DNA of 64,000 nt from Marinoscillum sp. 108 (GTDB lineage: Bacteria; Bacteroidota; Bacteroidia; Cytophagales; Cyclobacteriaceae), in assembly GCF_902506655.1 (NCBI RefSeq), contig NZ_LR734808.1:1240001-1304000 (forward strand). The letters run 5' to 3'. Within the stretch, counting starts at the first letter, position 1, and every line of letters begins with the position of its first letter. Shown here piece by piece: positions 18,981 to 27,397 of the stretch. The position numbers and the translations under genes were made by a program. The notes beneath the pieces were generated by a model that had not been told where the DNA came from, made no database searches, and was given only the letters and a program-made list of their open reading frames with translations.

Positions 18981-19451
18981 TTAACTTACATCTTCCAAAT
19001 GATCCTCCAATACTTCCCAGGTATGATCCGAAAGGAGCCTAACAGAAGCTTCATGCTTCTCAAAAGGCAGCTTACGTCCCCACTCAGCAGGCGCTATCAT
19101 GGAAAGAAATTCGCTTCCGTCTTTTCTCCTGTACAGGTGGTAAACCTGATGTATAACCGGAGTGAAATTCAGAGTAGACTGATAAATTCGTTCGGAGACC
19201 TTTACTCGCATTTTGAGTTCATGGGCCTGCTCCATAAGCACCCGCATCTGGTCCATGACCTGCCTAAACTGCCGGTCTGTTTGATCATGCATGGCTGCCA
19301 GGGCCTGGCCTTTTATTTTTCCTTTGTCCTCAGGCTTGATAAGTGCACTGCCCACTGTGTGAGCAAATGCGATTAACCCTGGAAAATCAGTGATTTTTTC
19401 ACGCTCCTTCTCCAGATCTATTTTGGAGACGTCAATTTTGTTTGCTTGCAT
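18981..19451 (-). CDS. DUF2452 family protein
   Basis: 156-residue soluble protein. The conserved core GSALIKPEDKGKIKGQALAA, then MHDQTDRQF, a heptad-rich helix and the C-terminal HQVYHLYRRKDGSEFLSM with IAPAEWGR place it in DUF2452, a Bacteroidota-enriched family of unknown function. It follows 3 bases after the small membrane-protein gene on the same strand, so the two are probably co-transcribed. Confidence 0.8.
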   Translation of the reverse strand: MQANKIDVSKIDLEKEREKITDFPGLIAFAHTVGSALIKPEDKGKIKGQALAAMHDQTDRQFRQVMDQMRVLMEQAHELKMRVKVSERIYQSTLNFTPVIHQVYHLYRRKDGSEFLSMIAPAEWGRKLPFEKHEASVRLLSDHTWEVLEDHLEDVS

Positions 19452-19454
19452 CTT

Positions 19455-19598
19455 TTATTCCGCTATACGCTCGGGTAAGCTCTTTTTTGCTCCCGGCCAG
19501 GTGGTTCTTCTGCTCATATCATAGCCGATAGCCATCATGATCATGAGAAATATAAGTGCCACAATAAAAAAAACCTTCTTAGATCTTTTCATATCCAT
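19455..19598 (-). CDS. Small single-TM membrane protein
   Basis: 47 residues from ATG at 19598 (or 45 from ATG at 19592): a KRSKK start, one transmembrane helix (FFIVALIFLMIMMAIGY) and a short polar tail ending LPERIAE. The longer open frame upstream starts with GTG and runs into the divergent promoter, so it was not used. Positive-inside topology puts the N-terminus in the cytoplasm. No family is recognised. The gene is packed between DUF2452 (3 bases) and the divergent DUF3127 gene (41 bases). Confidence 0.6.
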   Translation of the reverse strand: MDMKRSKKVFFIVALIFLMIMMAIGYDMSRRTTWPGAKKSLPERIAE

Positions 19599-19639
19599 CA
19601 AGTGAACTGCAAATTTGAGGAATAGTTTTAAGATAAGAT

Positions 19640-20005
19640 ATGACGATAGACGGTAAATTAATCGAGAAATCACCTACCCAGGATGTAACGGACTCTTTCA
19701 AGAAAAGAGAATTTGTAGTGGAGTATGCGGAAAATCCGCAATACCCGGAGTTTTTAAAATTTGAACTCATCCAGACCAACTGTCAGCAATTAGACGGTTT
19801 TGAAGTAGGAGATGAAATGACCATTTCATTCAACCTGAAGGGAAGAAAGTGGAATGACCCAAAAGGAGGTACCAAATACTTCAACAGCCTCCAGGCATGG
19901 AGACTCGATAAAAAATCAGGCTCAGGAGATACGCCTCCTCCGCCACAAACCGATGAAGGGTGGATGAAGGAAGACTTCTCTTCTGATGAAGACCTACCCT
20001 TTTAA
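19640..20005 (+). CDS. DUF3127 family OB-fold-like protein
   Basis: 121 residues. Core segments REFVVEYAENPQYPEF, IQTNCQQLDGFEVGDE and FNLKGRKWNDPKGGTKYF match DUF3127, a small beta-rich family of Bacteroidota with OB-fold character that is often found near or resembling single-stranded-DNA-binding proteins. The acidic tail (EDFSSDEDLPF) resembles the partner-docking tip of SSB proteins. That is suggestive only. The 3' end overlaps the convergent small gene by 12 bases. Confidence 0.82.
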   Translation: MTIDGKLIEKSPTQDVTDSFKKREFVVEYAENPQYPEFLKFELIQTNCQQLDGFEVGDEMTISFNLKGRKWNDPKGGTKYFNSLQAWRLDKKSGSGDTPPPPQTDEGWMKEDFSSDEDLPF

Positions 20006-20263
20006 ATTGCGCTTTTTCCTGAACGTTATGGGAATATAGTCGTCGGTAGGCAATCCAAGGTGTGCAAGGTCCCAGTCACGGTCATAACTGTTGACAAGTT
20101 GGCGAATACACTCCACCCGATCTTCTGTGGGAAAAGGACATTGATCCCAATAGAAAATCTCAACGCGATAGTTATATTGCTTTTTGATACCATTTACCCG
20201 TACCTCAACCTCTATGTCCTGTTCTTCGTTAAGTTGAGGAATGTCGATGCCTATGATTCCCAT
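19994..20263 (-). CDS. Conserved hypothetical small protein
   Basis: 89 residues, soluble, acidic N-terminal half and basic end (RKKRNLKG). VEVRVNGIKKQYNYRVEIF suggests a short beta-sheet, followed by a helix around DRVECIRQLVNSYD. No family recognised. ATG start at 20263. The coding reality is supported by its good codon structure and by the neat convergent overlap with the DUF3127 gene. Confidence 0.65.
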   Translation of the reverse strand: MGIIGIDIPQLNEEQDIEVEVRVNGIKKQYNYRVEIFYWDQCPFPTEDRVECIRQLVNSYDRDWDLAHLGLPTDDYIPITFRKKRNLKG

Positions 20264-20376
20264 GAGTGTTTCTGTTTGTTTCTATTGGAATAACAAAAAA
20301 TATACCCAATTGCTTAACGTACTTATTATCAATCATTTAAACCAACAACCTATTGAGCAAGTGCCCGTTTAAGAAC

Positions 20377-20907
20377 ATGAAAATGTCCAAAATCAGATCA
20401 CAAATAGGATTAGCCGTACTTGCTTTCAGCCTGGGCTTACTTACCACCTCCTGTAACAGTAAAGCAGAACACAGACCCTCCCCTCCCGCCAGCGACTCTG
20501 TGCAGGTAAATGGAGTTTCGATCAATGTAGAATATAGCAGTCCGGGGGTGAAGAAACGAAAAATCTGGGGAGAGCTGGTTCCATATAATGAAATCTGGCG
20601 CACAGGAGCCAATAAGGCAACCTTTCTAAACACCTCTGGGGATATCCTGATTAATGGAGAGACGCTACCCAAAGGCACATATGCCATTTTCACAATCCCA
20701 ACAGATAGTACCTGGACCATCATATTTAATGAAGAATGGGATCAATGGGGCTCCTACAACTACAATCAAAACAAGGATATTTTCAGACTGATTGTTACTC
20801 CAAGTAAATCGGATTTCGACGAACGAATGAAGTTTACCCTAACGAAAAATGCACTCACCTTTGATTGGGAAGAGCTATCCTACGAATTAACAATTGATAC
20901 GCCGTAG
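20377..20907 (+). CDS. DUF2911 family lipoprotein
   Basis: 176 residues from ATG at 20377 (20383 also possible). A signal peptide ends near LLTTSC, so it is a probable envelope lipoprotein. The domain contains VNGVSINVEYSSPGVKKR, IWRTGANKATFL and GTYAIFTIPTDSTWTIIFN, the conserved blocks of DUF2911, a Bacteroidota family of unknown function. It is a stand-alone gene. An in-frame TTG at 20353 was rejected as start. Confidence 0.85.
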   Translation: MKMSKIRSQIGLAVLAFSLGLLTTSCNSKAEHRPSPPASDSVQVNGVSINVEYSSPGVKKRKIWGELVPYNEIWRTGANKATFLNTSGDILINGETLPKGTYAIFTIPTDSTWTIIFNEEWDQWGSYNYNQNKDIFRLIVTPSKSDFDERMKFTLTKNALTFDWEELSYELTIDTP

Positions 20908-20918
20908 CGTCCTGCTCT

Positions 20919-21371
20919 TTATTTTAACTCACGAATGGCATCCATGGTCACTCTGATCATCAGATCTCCCAGCGCCTGAATGGTCTCATCGCATTCGTTA
21001 ATCATGAAACGTCTCTTCATAAACTTGGGATCCATAAATCCCAAATAGACATCTCCAAACTCCTCCCATACGATTATTTCAAGGGGCAGGTCAAGCGCAG
21101 CAGTCTGCTGACAGTTGATTAAAGTGGTAGTTAGAGTGGGATCTTCAAACAGGATACTTCTGGTCGGTGGTAGTTTCAAACCTCTTTCTTTGGCAATGCC
21201 ATCGTGAGACACTACTTCAAAAAAGATCAATTCTTCCTTAGAATCAATAATCTCCAAAATCTTAGCAACCGTTTCGTCAACACTTTTCTCGGTTCTGAAA
21301 ACCGATAAATTTTGACTGTAAGAAAGCTGAAAGCCAAAGATCAAAAACGCACAACAAATGAACTTTAACAT
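20919..21371 (-). CDS. DUF302 domain protein, exported
   Basis: 150 residues from ATG at 21371 with a classical signal peptide (FICCAFLIFGFQLSYSQ). The mature part holds the DUF302 pattern: SVDETVAKILEIIDSKEELIFFEVVSHDGIA, then RSILFEDPTLTTTLINCQQTAALDLPLEIIVWE. DUF302 proteins are small alpha/beta proteins of unknown role that are often periplasmic. A second in-frame ATG at 21401 would add ten residues before the signal and is less likely. Confidence 0.82.
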   Translation of the reverse strand: MLKFICCAFLIFGFQLSYSQNLSVFRTEKSVDETVAKILEIIDSKEELIFFEVVSHDGIAKERGLKLPPTRSILFEDPTLTTTLINCQQTAALDLPLEIIVWEEFGDVYLGFMDPKFMKRRFMINECDETIQALGDLMIRVTMDAIRELK

Positions 21372-21574
21372 GTAAAAGGTGCCCAAAAGAGCATTAACCA
21401 TTTGCTAAAAAAGGAAATCTTAGGGTCTGGGAAAAGTAATTGGCCAAATAATTGTCAAAATGTGACTTTTTTTATCGGGTTTGAAAATCTTTGAATGATT
21501 TAATAAAAAGATTCATTCCAGTGGATTTTTTTAAAGTACATTTATTTTTGCTAAAATGGATCAAAGCAATTTCT

Positions 21575-23506
21575 ATGAACATATATGCCAAGCTCACCCT
21601 TCTCTGTGTCTCTCTAGTCTTTTTCACCTCTTCGGTGCTTTACTTCTTTGTAAACCGGGAACTGGAGCGCACTTTTTCTGAGGAGCTTTTATCCAATGTC
21701 ACCAAACAATCCGAGCAAACCATTTCCAACATAGAGCGGTTCGTCTACTCCAGACTGAATGAACTGAAAATAGCTGCGACCGACCCTTACTTCAGACAAG
21801 ACAACATCTCACAAGCTGACCTCACCCGCAAGTTGCAGGAACTGGAAAGCCTCAATGACCTGTACGCTAGCTTTTCCTTTTTCAACAATGACCGCTTGAG
21901 AATCGCGGATAGTAAGTCACTTTCTGTGGGAAAAACACACTCATTGAGCACTTACTGGACCAAGATATCACCTACTATAGATGCGGTGGTGGATGTAGAC
22001 AGATCAGAATCCACAGAGCTGAATGTAATGAATTTCGCCACTGTGGTGAAGGATCCTGAAACTAGAGAGCCAAAGGGTGTGCTGGTTGGGAGTATTCTGG
22101 TTGACGAGCTCTATAAGTTTATGGGTGACATCTCTCTTGGTGAAAACGAAAGACAGCTGAGTGTAACCCTCCTGGATGAGGGTGGCATCATTCTATACAC
22201 ACAAGACGAGAGCAAGACTGTCCTACAGGACAAATTTGCCGATTTTGACCTGATCCAAAAGGTAAAAAATGCCTCTGCCCGTGTGGAGCGAATCGAGACA
22301 GAAGATCAGTTTCTGTTTGTGGCAAAAGAGCAAGGCTATCTAAACAATGTCGGTAACGACTGGACGCTCGTGGTGAGCATAGGGAAAGAAGAGGCCTTGC
22401 TACCACTTGCCGAAATTCAGAAAAAACTATTGTGGGTGATCTTACTGGCCCTGGGTGCTTCGATCATACTCGCACTGATCGTAGCTAATATTTTCGTGAG
22501 GCCCATCGTAAAACTGAGTAAAATCGCCGAGGATCTGGGTAAGGGGAATCTCTCTGCCGAAATCAAAATCACCTCCAATGATGAGGTAGGCAAGCTCGCT
22601 TCACAACTCTCAAACGCTTCACAGGTGCTGATCAGGCGTCTGGATGAGCAAAAGAAACTAAATGATAAGCTGGAACACCAGAAAAATGAGATGGTCGCTC
22701 AGAAACAATTGCTGGAGCAAGCCAACAGGCAGGTGTCAGACAGTATCATCTATGCCCAAAGAATTCAGCGATCTATTCTACCAGAGATCACTGTCCTCTC
22801 CAAATTAGTGAAGGATGCCTTTGTTTTTTACGAACCAAAAGATGTAGTAAGTGGAGACTTTTACTGGTTTGAGCGGGTCAGACAAGGTAGAAATGAATAC
22901 CTCATCATCGCCTGTGCCGACTGTACTGGCCATGGTGTACCGGGAGCCATCATGTCTATCATGGGGAGTAACCAGCTGACCAACATCGTGTATTATCAAA
23001 ATTACATTGATCCAAATAAGATCCTGGCCCGATTGGACAAGGTTATCAAATTTGAACTGAAGCGTGATGAAAACCAGAACCAGGATGGCCTGGAAATAGG
23101 CATCTGCATCATCAATCTGGACGATCTGAAAATGGAATTTGCCGGAGCGGGGATACCACTTTATCTCATCAAGAAAGGAACCAATGAGCTCATTACATAC
23201 AAGAGCCCTAAGTTTATGATTGGTGGCATAGAGGGTGACGAAAAAGAGGTGGCAGGAAAGCTGAATAAAGAAGAAGTACAGCTGGAAGAAGGTGATAAAA
23301 TTTACCTTTCATCAGATGGCTTTCAAGATCAGTTCGGCGGAGAGCATGATAAGAAGTTCCTAAGTAAAAACTTCAAAAAGCTCATTGAAGACATCTCTGA
23401 AAAACCTATGAGTGATCAAATCAAGGACCTGGAAAATGCCTTTAGATCATGGAAAAAAAATACACCTCAAACAGACGATGTAGTGGTCATCGGTGTTGAG
23501 GTGTAG
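21575..23506 (+). CDS. SiaA-like membrane sensor PP2C phosphatase (Cache-HAMP-SpoIIE)
   Basis: 643 residues from ATG at 21575; an in-frame TTG at 21491 would add an unlikely 28-residue leader. TM1 is at about 6-27, an extracytoplasmic Cache-like sensor at 28-280, TM2 at about 283-305, HAMP at about 305-358, a short coiled coil, and a SpoIIE/PP2C serine phosphatase at about 400-643. All metal-binding motifs are intact: SGDFYW near 426, ADCTGHGVPGA near 447, SSDGF near 578 and TDDVVVIG near 633. This is the architecture of Pseudomonas SiaA, which dephosphorylates SiaC. SiaB- and SiaC-type genes lie 4 kb away at 27398-28375, so the phosphorylated SiaC-like protein is the expected substrate. Confidence 0.9.
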   Translation: MNIYAKLTLLCVSLVFFTSSVLYFFVNRELERTFSEELLSNVTKQSEQTISNIERFVYSRLNELKIAATDPYFRQDNISQADLTRKLQELESLNDLYASFSFFNNDRLRIADSKSLSVGKTHSLSTYWTKISPTIDAVVDVDRSESTELNVMNFATVVKDPETREPKGVLVGSILVDELYKFMGDISLGENERQLSVTLLDEGGIILYTQDESKTVLQDKFADFDLIQKVKNASARVERIETEDQFLFVAKEQGYLNNVGNDWTLVVSIGKEEALLPLAEIQKKLLWVILLALGASIILALIVANIFVRPIVKLSKIAEDLGKGNLSAEIKITSNDEVGKLASQLSNASQVLIRRLDEQKKLNDKLEHQKNEMVAQKQLLEQANRQVSDSIIYAQRIQRSILPEITVLSKLVKDAFVFYEPKDVVSGDFYWFERVRQGRNEYLIIACADCTGHGVPGAIMSIMGSNQLTNIVYYQNYIDPNKILARLDKVIKFELKRDENQNQDGLEIGICIINLDDLKMEFAGAGIPLYLIKKGTNELITYKSPKFMIGGIEGDEKEVAGKLNKEEVQLEEGDKIYLSSDGFQDQFGGEHDKKFLSKNFKKLIEDISEKPMSDQIKDLENAFRSWKKNTPQTDDVVVIGVEV

Positions 23507-23529
23507 TGTAAGTTTAAATCCTATTTCTT

Positions 23530-23778
23530 TCAATACCTGATCAGCAGACTTTCATCTACTGACATCTCATAGAGTGTTTCCAGTGCAGTACTCAGGCTTG
23601 TCAGGAGCTCGGCATCCAGATCCACATCAGGGTCCAAATCCTCCATTTGTTTCAGGTTGTACCCCTTCGCTCGGATCTCATCCACACACTTTAAACATAT
23701 TCGGGTCCAGGACTGAGGACTTATGTTTTCAGTACACCAATTTTTAAAATTGCTTGCCTTTACTTTCATACCGTCCAT
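23530..23778 (-). CDS. Small Cys-containing protein in the HK-RR operon
   Basis: 82 residues, soluble, mostly helical and acidic (DLDPDVDLDAEL). Three cysteines, in WCTEN and ICLKCVDE; the latter is a CxxC that could bind metal or a disulfide partner. It begins 3 bases after the stop of the receiver/PP2C-like gene, so it is probably translationally coupled to it and may modulate that protein. No family recognised. Confidence 0.65.
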   Translation of the reverse strand: MDGMKVKASNFKNWCTENISPQSWTRICLKCVDEIRAKGYNLKQMEDLDPDVDLDAELLTSLSTALETLYEMSVDESLLIRY

Positions 23779-23780
23779 CT

Positions 23781-25025
23781 TTAAAGCTTAAATCCCATAA
23801 TCGAAACATCATCTGTCAGGCCACCCTCTCCTATCCAGTCGTCTATAGTCTGATTCAGGAATTTATACTGCTCACTGAGTGTCTTCTTTTGGATGGATTT
23901 GATCATCTCTTCAAATTTCTCCTGAGAAAATTTCACACCGTCCTGATTTTCCTGATTGAAGTACCCATTGGAGAACATATAGTAGGTAGCATCCTCCTGA
24001 ATCTCAATCTTATCAGCCATCAGGTCATCCACATTCTCCTCAGATTCACCTTCCAACACCACCATTTCCTTTCCATTGAAAATAATCATGTCCTGATTGA
24101 TTCCGCTAAACTGAAGGGTCTTTGCGTTGTTATCAAACAGTGCTACGGAAACCTTAAGGTCGCATTCCAGTTCTTTAGAGCCCGCGGCATCCAGTTCCTG
24201 AGTCAATTCCTTAATAATATCTCCTGAGTGAAAAATCTTCCTGTCCTGGATCAAATCGTTGAGAATAGAATCCGCGATGAGGGTCTTCAGTGATCCCACG
24301 ATTCCTTTCCCATCAAACTCAATAAGGGCTATTACGGTGTAATCTTCTGATCTGAAATTCAAACTTGTCGTCCAGATAAACTCCTCACTAAAGAGGTACT
24401 TGGTACGATACATTACAAAATGCTCAGAAAATATGCGGCTAAGGTAGCGTTCATTTGGAAGCATCGACTGCTGAAGTAGTCCTGCATATCGGATGCTATC
24501 TATCAGCCGCTTGTTGATGCTGTTCAGCTCTTCTGTTCTTTCCTTCACTCTGCGCTCCAACTCCACGTTGGACACCTCTAGCTCCTTGATATGCTCTTCG
24601 CTATCCACAGACTGCTGGTAGGTCTCCATGGCCCTGTCCAGCAGGCCCTTCATTTCATCAAAATTCCAGGGCTTGGTGATGTACTTATATATACCACATC
24701 TGTTGATACCATCTTTGATGGCCTCAATATCTGTAAACCCGGTAAGAATGATCTTGATCACATCAGGATGGTCGGGAAGTATCTTCTCGAGGAACTCCGT
24801 CCCGGTCATCTCAGGCATACGCTGGTCAGTGACCACCACCTGGATTTCATTCTCACTTAGTATATCAATCGCCTCAAAAGGGTTTGTAGTGGTAAACACC
24901 TTGAAAAACTTCCTGAAATTTGACTTAAATACCCTCAGGTTAGTCGCTTCATCGTCTACATAAAGCAGGGAGTATTTTTTCTCACTTCTGGTTGTTATAT
25001 CTGGTGAATCTTGCAGTTCTTCCAT
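23781..25025 (-). CDS. Response regulator with C-terminal degenerate PP2C (SpoIIE-like) domain
   Basis: 414 residues. A receiver at about 18-135 has the acidic pair Asp24/Asp25, phosphoacceptor Asp67 in VVTDQRMP, the ILTGFTD threonine and the YITKPW lysine, all intact. A coiled linker at about 140-180 leads to a SpoIIE-fold domain at about 195-414. Compared with the SiaA-like protein next door, SGDF is SEEF (near 212), ADCTGHG is IEFDGKG (near 234) and SSDG is FSNG (near 350); only TDDV near 402 is kept. Three metal-coordinating aspartates are therefore replaced, so the domain is probably catalytically weak or inactive and acts as a phosphorylation-controlled binding module. It lies 38 bases downstream of its histidine kinase. 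Confidence 0.88.
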   Translation of the reverse strand: MEELQDSPDITTRSEKKYSLLYVDDEATNLRVFKSNFRKFFKVFTTTNPFEAIDILSENEIQVVVTDQRMPEMTGTEFLEKILPDHPDVIKIILTGFTDIEAIKDGINRCGIYKYITKPWNFDEMKGLLDRAMETYQQSVDSEEHIKELEVSNVELERRVKERTEELNSINKRLIDSIRYAGLLQQSMLPNERYLSRIFSEHFVMYRTKYLFSEEFIWTTSLNFRSEDYTVIALIEFDGKGIVGSLKTLIADSILNDLIQDRKIFHSGDIIKELTQELDAAGSKELECDLKVSVALFDNNAKTLQFSGINQDMIIFNGKEMVVLEGESEENVDDLMADKIEIQEDATYYMFSNGYFNQENQDGVKFSQEKFEEMIKSIQKKTLSEQYKFLNQTIDDWIGEGGLTDDVSIMGFKL

Positions 25026-25063
25026 TTCCTAGGGTAGGTAATTAGGTTGATTGTAATTAAAGA

Positions 25064-26965
25064 TTATTTGCTCTCTGCCACTTTCGTGCTCTGATCTTTT
25101 GTCACTTTCTGGATCTTCTTAGGCAAGGTGATCACAAACTCAGTGCCCTTACCTTCTTCACTGGTAAGCTCAATCTTACCGTTGTGCTTTTCGATGATCC
25201 CGTAGGTAATGGACATTCCCAGCCCTGTTCCTACACCCACTGCTTTGGTGGTAAAGAAAGGTTCCCAAATTCTGTTCTTAATCTTTTCAGGAATACCCAC
25301 ACCATTATCCTTAATTCTCACCACAACTTCATTATCCAACTCCTCGGTGTAAATGGTGATCTCTCCGTCTTTGCGCTCCTTCGGTATGGCCTGAATACCA
25401 TTGTTCAGGATATTCATAAATACCTGATTAAGCTGACCAGGATAACATTCTATATCCTTCATCTTCTCATCATAGTACTTAGATACCTTAATGGTATTCT
25501 TGGTTTTATTTCTAAGCAGCGTAAGCGTGGCATCAATGTTCTCATTCACATTGGCTGTTTTAGACTCCTCTTCATCGAGTCTGGAGAATACCCTCAGACC
25601 TTTTACGATTTCTATGGTTCGGGTTACCCCGTAATTTACGTCTTTGATCAGCTCGTCCAACTCTTCGAGGATCTCTTCGTACTCATGCTCTTCTTTGAGT
25701 TCCTTCACGTTCTCAATGACTTCCTCCAGATCCGCACCTTCATCCAGCCTTGAGTATTCTTCGGCAATCTCCCGCATAGATTCGATCGACATCTTGATAG
25801 ATACCATACCACTGGAGATAAAGTTGATAGGGTTGTTGATCTCGTGAGCAATACCCGCTGTAAGCTGCCCCAAAGATGCCATTTTCTCAGAGTGAACAAG
25901 CTGCGACTGTGCATCCTTTAGAGACTGAATAGCCATATTCAGCTCCTCCTTGGACTTCTGTTCCTTTTTCAGAGTCTCCTTAAGTTTCTTCTCCGCAAGG
26001 AAGAGTTTCTCGTTATCCTGCAGTTGCTTATCAGCCAACTCCCTAATTTCTACTTCAGAATCCTGTAATCTCTTATAGGCCTGATTCAATTCATCCTGGG
26101 CTTTGATCAACTTCTCATTGATCCTGATCTGCTCCTCAGATGACTTCAGCAACTTGCTCTCAGACTCTTTTAGTTTCTGGTTATTCAGCTCTATTTCCTT
26201 TCTTGATTCATAGAGTTTCTTGTTAATCAGTTTCTGCTTCTTAAAGTTGATTTTAAGCTCTTCTTCTGATTTTTTCACCTTCACGTAGGCCTTGTTGGCA
26301 GACAGGTAATTATCACCAGCCAACTTCACCAAAGGTCTAAATACAAACAGCCCCTGAAGGAGAAGTATACCAAGGAAAGCAGCGAATACGATTTTCTCCA
26401 CCAGACTGAAACCCGTCTTGTAGGACTGAGCCTCCTGAACAAAATAGTCCGCAATTTTATCCGTTGCTATCTGATATTTTCTAACTGTATTAATAAGAGT
26501 CTCTATGGAACTCCTAAGGGCCAGGTAGTTGATATCCTTCTCGTCCGTGGTATAGACAATGTCCATAAGGTTGCTGGCATTGATATCCATCTGTTCATAG
26601 AAGAACTTCAAGTCCTCCTGAAGCGCCAGATAATCGGAAGACGTAGAAGGAACAGCAAATCCCAGCTCAGGATCTCCGGAGACAAGTGCCTTATGTCCCT
26701 TGCGCCACTCAGGAAGTATTCTTCCTAATTCACTTTGGAAAATAGAGAAGTTTCGTTCAGTACTGGAGTAACCCATACCTACAGCAGTTTTTACGATCTG
26801 CTGTCCCATAGCCGATTGCTTGGAAGCAACCCGTACTATTGTAGGATCCTCATTAAAGTTAGTGATAACATCCTTTTGCACCACAAATATGTAATACGCC
26901 ACAGTACCTGCAACTACCAGGGCTGTAATGGCGTATAGCACAGCATATAGGTCCTTCTTTAGCAT
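25064..26965 (-). CDS. Membrane sensor histidine kinase with long coiled-coil linker
   Basis: 633 residues: TM1 at about 8-28, a helical extracytoplasmic region of about 160 residues (four-helix-bundle like), TM2 at about 193-212, then a very long charged coiled coil at about 225-345. HisKA has the H box EKMASLGQLTAGIAHEINNP (phosphorylated His near 375). HATPase has an N box (MNILNNGIQA), a G1 box (DNGVGIP), an F box (WEPFFTTK) and a G2 box (GTGLGMSITYGI). It is the first gene of an operon with the receiver/PP2C-like protein, its likely phosphotransfer partner. A consensus promoter lies about 100 bases upstream. Confidence 0.92.
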   Translation of the reverse strand: MLKKDLYAVLYAITALVVAGTVAYYIFVVQKDVITNFNEDPTIVRVASKQSAMGQQIVKTAVGMGYSSTERNFSIFQSELGRILPEWRKGHKALVSGDPELGFAVPSTSSDYLALQEDLKFFYEQMDINASNLMDIVYTTDEKDINYLALRSSIETLINTVRKYQIATDKIADYFVQEAQSYKTGFSLVEKIVFAAFLGILLLQGLFVFRPLVKLAGDNYLSANKAYVKVKKSEEELKINFKKQKLINKKLYESRKEIELNNQKLKESESKLLKSSEEQIRINEKLIKAQDELNQAYKRLQDSEVEIRELADKQLQDNEKLFLAEKKLKETLKKEQKSKEELNMAIQSLKDAQSQLVHSEKMASLGQLTAGIAHEINNPINFISSGMVSIKMSIESMREIAEEYSRLDEGADLEEVIENVKELKEEHEYEEILEELDELIKDVNYGVTRTIEIVKGLRVFSRLDEEESKTANVNENIDATLTLLRNKTKNTIKVSKYYDEKMKDIECYPGQLNQVFMNILNNGIQAIPKERKDGEITIYTEELDNEVVVRIKDNGVGIPEKIKNRIWEPFFTTKAVGVGTGLGMSITYGIIEKHNGKIELTSEEGKGTEFVITLPKKIQKVTKDQSTKVAESK

Positions 26966-27064
26966 AATGTATTATCGGTTGGTTGATTTTCAGATTAGTT
27001 TCGCTTACGTCTAAATTTAGTTAAACTTTTAGAATTGTAAATAACAAAATCAAGGTTCACATCC

Positions 27065-27098
27065 CAAAGCTATCTAATTAGAGATTGCGAATAACCAA
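27065..27098 (-). promoter_or_regulatory. Probable promoter of the histidine kinase operon
   Basis: Read on the minus strand: TTG (27098-27096), a 23-base spacer, then TAGCTTTG (27072-27065), an exact TAnnTTTG -7 element. The kinase start at 26965 would have a leader of roughly 90 bases. Confidence 0.5.
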
Positions 27099-27338
27099 TC
27101 CATTCCATTAGAAGTATCACTAAATGAGTCATCTCTACTGGATCATTTGTGATATTTCTACATGCATTTTATCCATAAATTATCATCTACGCAATCTTAA
27201 AATATCTATTTCACTCTTACTTGGTATAAAAATCGACTCAATCAGCATTATATTGCAGTCAATAAGAAATACCCCTCCTTGGCAATTAGCAGCACTTTGG
27301 GGAAATACCTTTTATAAATATTTTAAGTAATTAAACAT

Positions 27339-27378
27339 TTGGTTTAATCCGCAAATAGTAATTACTTTTCAAAAGTAA
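27339..27378 (+). promoter_or_regulatory. Possible siaB promoter with overlapping palindromic operator
   Basis: TTG at 27339-27341, a 21-base gap, then TACTTTTC at 27363-27370 (7 of 8 to TAnnTTTG). The -7 region is embedded in a perfect palindrome TTACTTTT-C-AAAAGTAA (27362-27378). The siaB ATG is 20 bases downstream. The geometry suits a repressor that covers the -7 element. Confidence 0.4.
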
Positions 27379-27397
27379 AATAATCACAATATCAAGT

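Larger units (their letters stand above)
26966..27397. other. Divergent intergenic region between the kinase and siaB operons
   Basis: About 430 AT-rich bases. It carries a probable leftward promoter (27065-27098) and a probable rightward promoter with an overlapping palindrome (27339-27378). A 68-codon + frame at 27124-27330 has AT-driven composition and no recognisable protein content, so it is not called. CTAAATTTAG at 27011-27020 is a further short palindrome. Confidence 0.55.

Noticed and set aside
27124-27330. 68-codon + frame in the siaB/kinase intergenic region
   Set aside because: AT-driven composition, no recognisable domain, and it overlaps probable promoter elements.
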